Positions 63,060 to 64,000 of a stretch of 64,000 nt of DNA are shown here, in pieces (position 1 is the first letter of the stretch; every line of letters begins with the position of its first letter). The stretch is from Halobellus clavatus (GTDB lineage Archaea; Halobacteriota; Halobacteria; Halobacteriales; Haloferacaceae): the NCBI RefSeq assembly GCF_900107195.1, contig NZ_FNPB01000009.1:96838-160837 (forward strand), written 5' to 3'. The notes beneath the pieces are model-generated. The model did no database searches and was not told the origin of the DNA. It was given only the letters and a program-made list of their open reading frames with translations. The position numbers and the translations under genes were made by a program.

Positions 63060-64000
63060 ATGAGCCTCGGCGAATACACGCTCTCGTTCCCAATCTCAGT
63101 CGAGTTCGGGAACGGAACGAGCGAGCGGACCGGCGACGTGATCGACGCGAAGGGATGGGAGAGTGCCCTCGTGGTCACCGACCAGGGAATCAGAGACGCT
63201 GGCATCGTCGACGGCGTCGAGGCCTCGCTCGAAGCCGCAGGGATCGAGTACGCGGTCTACGACGAGGTCGAGCCCAATCCGACGACGGAGATGGTCGCCG
63301 ACGCCTTGGAGACGCTCACCGCCGGCGGCTTTGACGTCGTCGTCGCGGTCGGCGGGGGCAGCGTCATCGACACGGCGAAGTGCGCGACGCTGCTGAAGAC
63401 GAACGACGGGCCCCTTCCGGAGTACGAGGTGAACACGCCTGAAGACGTGACAGCCGGCAGTATCGAGAACCACACCCATCCGCTGATCACGATTCCGACG
63501 ACGGCCGGGACCGGGAGCGAGGTGGACTACTGGGCGGTGATCACCGCTCCGGACCGTGAGTTCAAGATGGCGATCGGCCAACCGCCCCTGTACCCGGACG
63601 GCCCGTATCTCGGTGCCGACGTATCGCTCGTCGATCCGGAACTGACGGCGTCGCTCCCGCCGCGACAGACCGCCGCCACGGGATTCGACGCGTTCTCACA
63701 CGCCCTGGAAAACCACGTCGCGGCGGGCGCGCCCGAACTGGTCAAGCCCTACACGCGGCACGTGATGGGGCTCGTCCCGGAGCACCTCCCAGACGCCTAC
63801 GAAACGGGCGCGATGGAGGCCCGCGAACAGCTCCTGTTCGGGTCGCATATGGCGGGCTTCTGTGAGAACTTCGCCGGATTCGGAGCGATCCACTCGCTGG
63901 CGGAGGTGACCGGGGGAATGTATCCGGAGATTCCGCACGGCGAGGCGATCGCCGTGTTCACGCCGCCGGTGATGCGGTACAACCTCGAAGAATACCCCGC
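63060..64000 (+). CDS. Iron-containing alcohol dehydrogenase, 3' end outside window
   Basis: The first 313 codons of a group III alcohol dehydrogenase. The NAD(P) motif GGGSVIDTAK is near residue 97, and PTTAGTGSEV is near 142. Metal ligands are an Asp and two or three His: TGFDAFSHALEN (about 206), GFGAIHSLAEVTGG (about 277) and IPHGEAIAVF (about 297). Family length is about 380-400, so 70-90 residues are missing beyond the edge. It starts about 190 bases from the divergent ALDH gene; alcohol-to-aldehyde-to-acid oxidation by the two is a natural reading. Confidence 0.9.
   Translation, partial: MSLGEYTLSFPISVEFGNGTSERTGDVIDAKGWESALVVTDQGIRDAGIVDGVEASLEAAGIEYAVYDEVEPNPTTEMVADALETLTAGGFDVVVAVGGGSVIDTAKCATLLKTNDGPLPEYEVNTPEDVTAGSIENHTHPLITIPTTAGTGSEVDYWAVITAPDREFKMAIGQPPLYPDGPYLGADVSLVDPELTASLPPRQTAATGFDAFSHALENHVAAGAPELVKPYTRHVMGLVPEHLPDAYETGAMEAREQLLFGSHMAGFCENFAGFGAIHSLAEVTGGMYPEIPHGEAIAVFTPPVMRYNLEEYP

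Noticed and set aside
61354..63093. A 579-residue form of the aldehyde dehydrogenase
   Set aside because: The extra N-terminus runs across a clear TATA element (62891-62899) and has no ALDH homology; the ATG at 62868 is leaderless and fits.
1..64000. CRISPR arrays, tRNA or rRNA genes, complete insertion sequences
   Set aside because: No regularly spaced repeats, cloverleaf-like sequences or intact transposase frames were found on reading both strands by eye; a dedicated search could still find a short RNA.

Overview
The window looks like chromosome or megaplasmid sequence from a halophilic archaeon (class Halobacteria). It is GC-rich, and the predicted proteins are strongly acidic (Asp/Glu-rich, Lys-poor). 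Many genes have an archaeal TATA element 25-32 bases before the start codon and little or no leader. The secreted binding proteins carry twin-arginine/lipobox signals, and there are haloarchaeal-type transducer and PAS kinase genes. Genus and replicon cannot be fixed from this sequence alone. I saw no rRNA, tRNA or CRISPR array.

Nearly all of the window is catabolic and transport functions in modules, four of which have their own IclR-family regulator. From left to right: a gcvT gene cut by the edge and an IclR gene; a single SnoaL-like protein followed by four tandem two-domain SnoaL-like paralogues, the last one broken (2.3-7.4 kb); an MBL hydrolase, a 3-hydroxyisobutyrate-dehydrogenase-like enzyme, an aldehyde dehydrogenase and a PotABCD-type ABC importer, with a divergent IclR gene (7.5-16 kb); a LigM-like C1 transferase behind an operator-rich upstream region, then threonine dehydrogenase and 2-amino-3-ketobutyrate CoA ligase (16-20.4 kb); an extradiol-dioxygenase-like protein, an HpcH/HpaI aldolase interrupted by an amber codon, a small VOC protein and a UspA protein (20.5-23.3 kb).

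At 23.4-26 kb there is a scar: a possible DNA-binding protein of unknown family, a tyrosine recombinase split by an in-frame TAG, and the 3' end of a histidinol-dehydrogenase-like gene joined to it head-on. After this come an IclR gene, an acyl-CoA ligase, an SDR, a DUF35/thiolase-like pair, an enoyl-CoA hydratase, a class III aminotransferase with a FAD amine/amino-acid oxidase, an acyl-CoA dehydrogenase, a 2-hydroxyacid dehydrogenase and a benzoylformate-decarboxylase-like enzyme (26-39.5 kb). Next is a compact set of two amidohydrolases, a Rieske ferredoxin and a small conserved-looking protein, followed by a DMT exporter and an aldehyde dehydrogenase (39.7-45.3 kb). A five-gene dipeptide-type ABC importer follows (45.6-51.3 kb), then a chemoreceptor translationally coupled to a seven-PAS histidine kinase with a LOV-like domain (52-57.3 kb). 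The right end holds an IclR gene, a type I sulfatase, an aldehyde dehydrogenase and an iron alcohol dehydrogenase cut by the edge.

Read together, the enzymes suggest uptake and breakdown of small organic acids, possibly methoxylated or aromatic compounds (C1 transfer, ring cleavage or aldol cleavage, CoA activation and beta-oxidation, 2-oxoacid decarboxylation, aldehyde oxidation). The actual substrates are inference. The strongest unexplained signals are two palindromic operator families around the IclR genes, the amidohydrolase/Rieske/small-protein set in which one amidohydrolase has lost metal ligands, a thiolase-like protein without its nucleophilic Cys beside DUF35, the LOV-type kinase fused by overlap to a chemoreceptor, and several fresh-looking single-base lesions.
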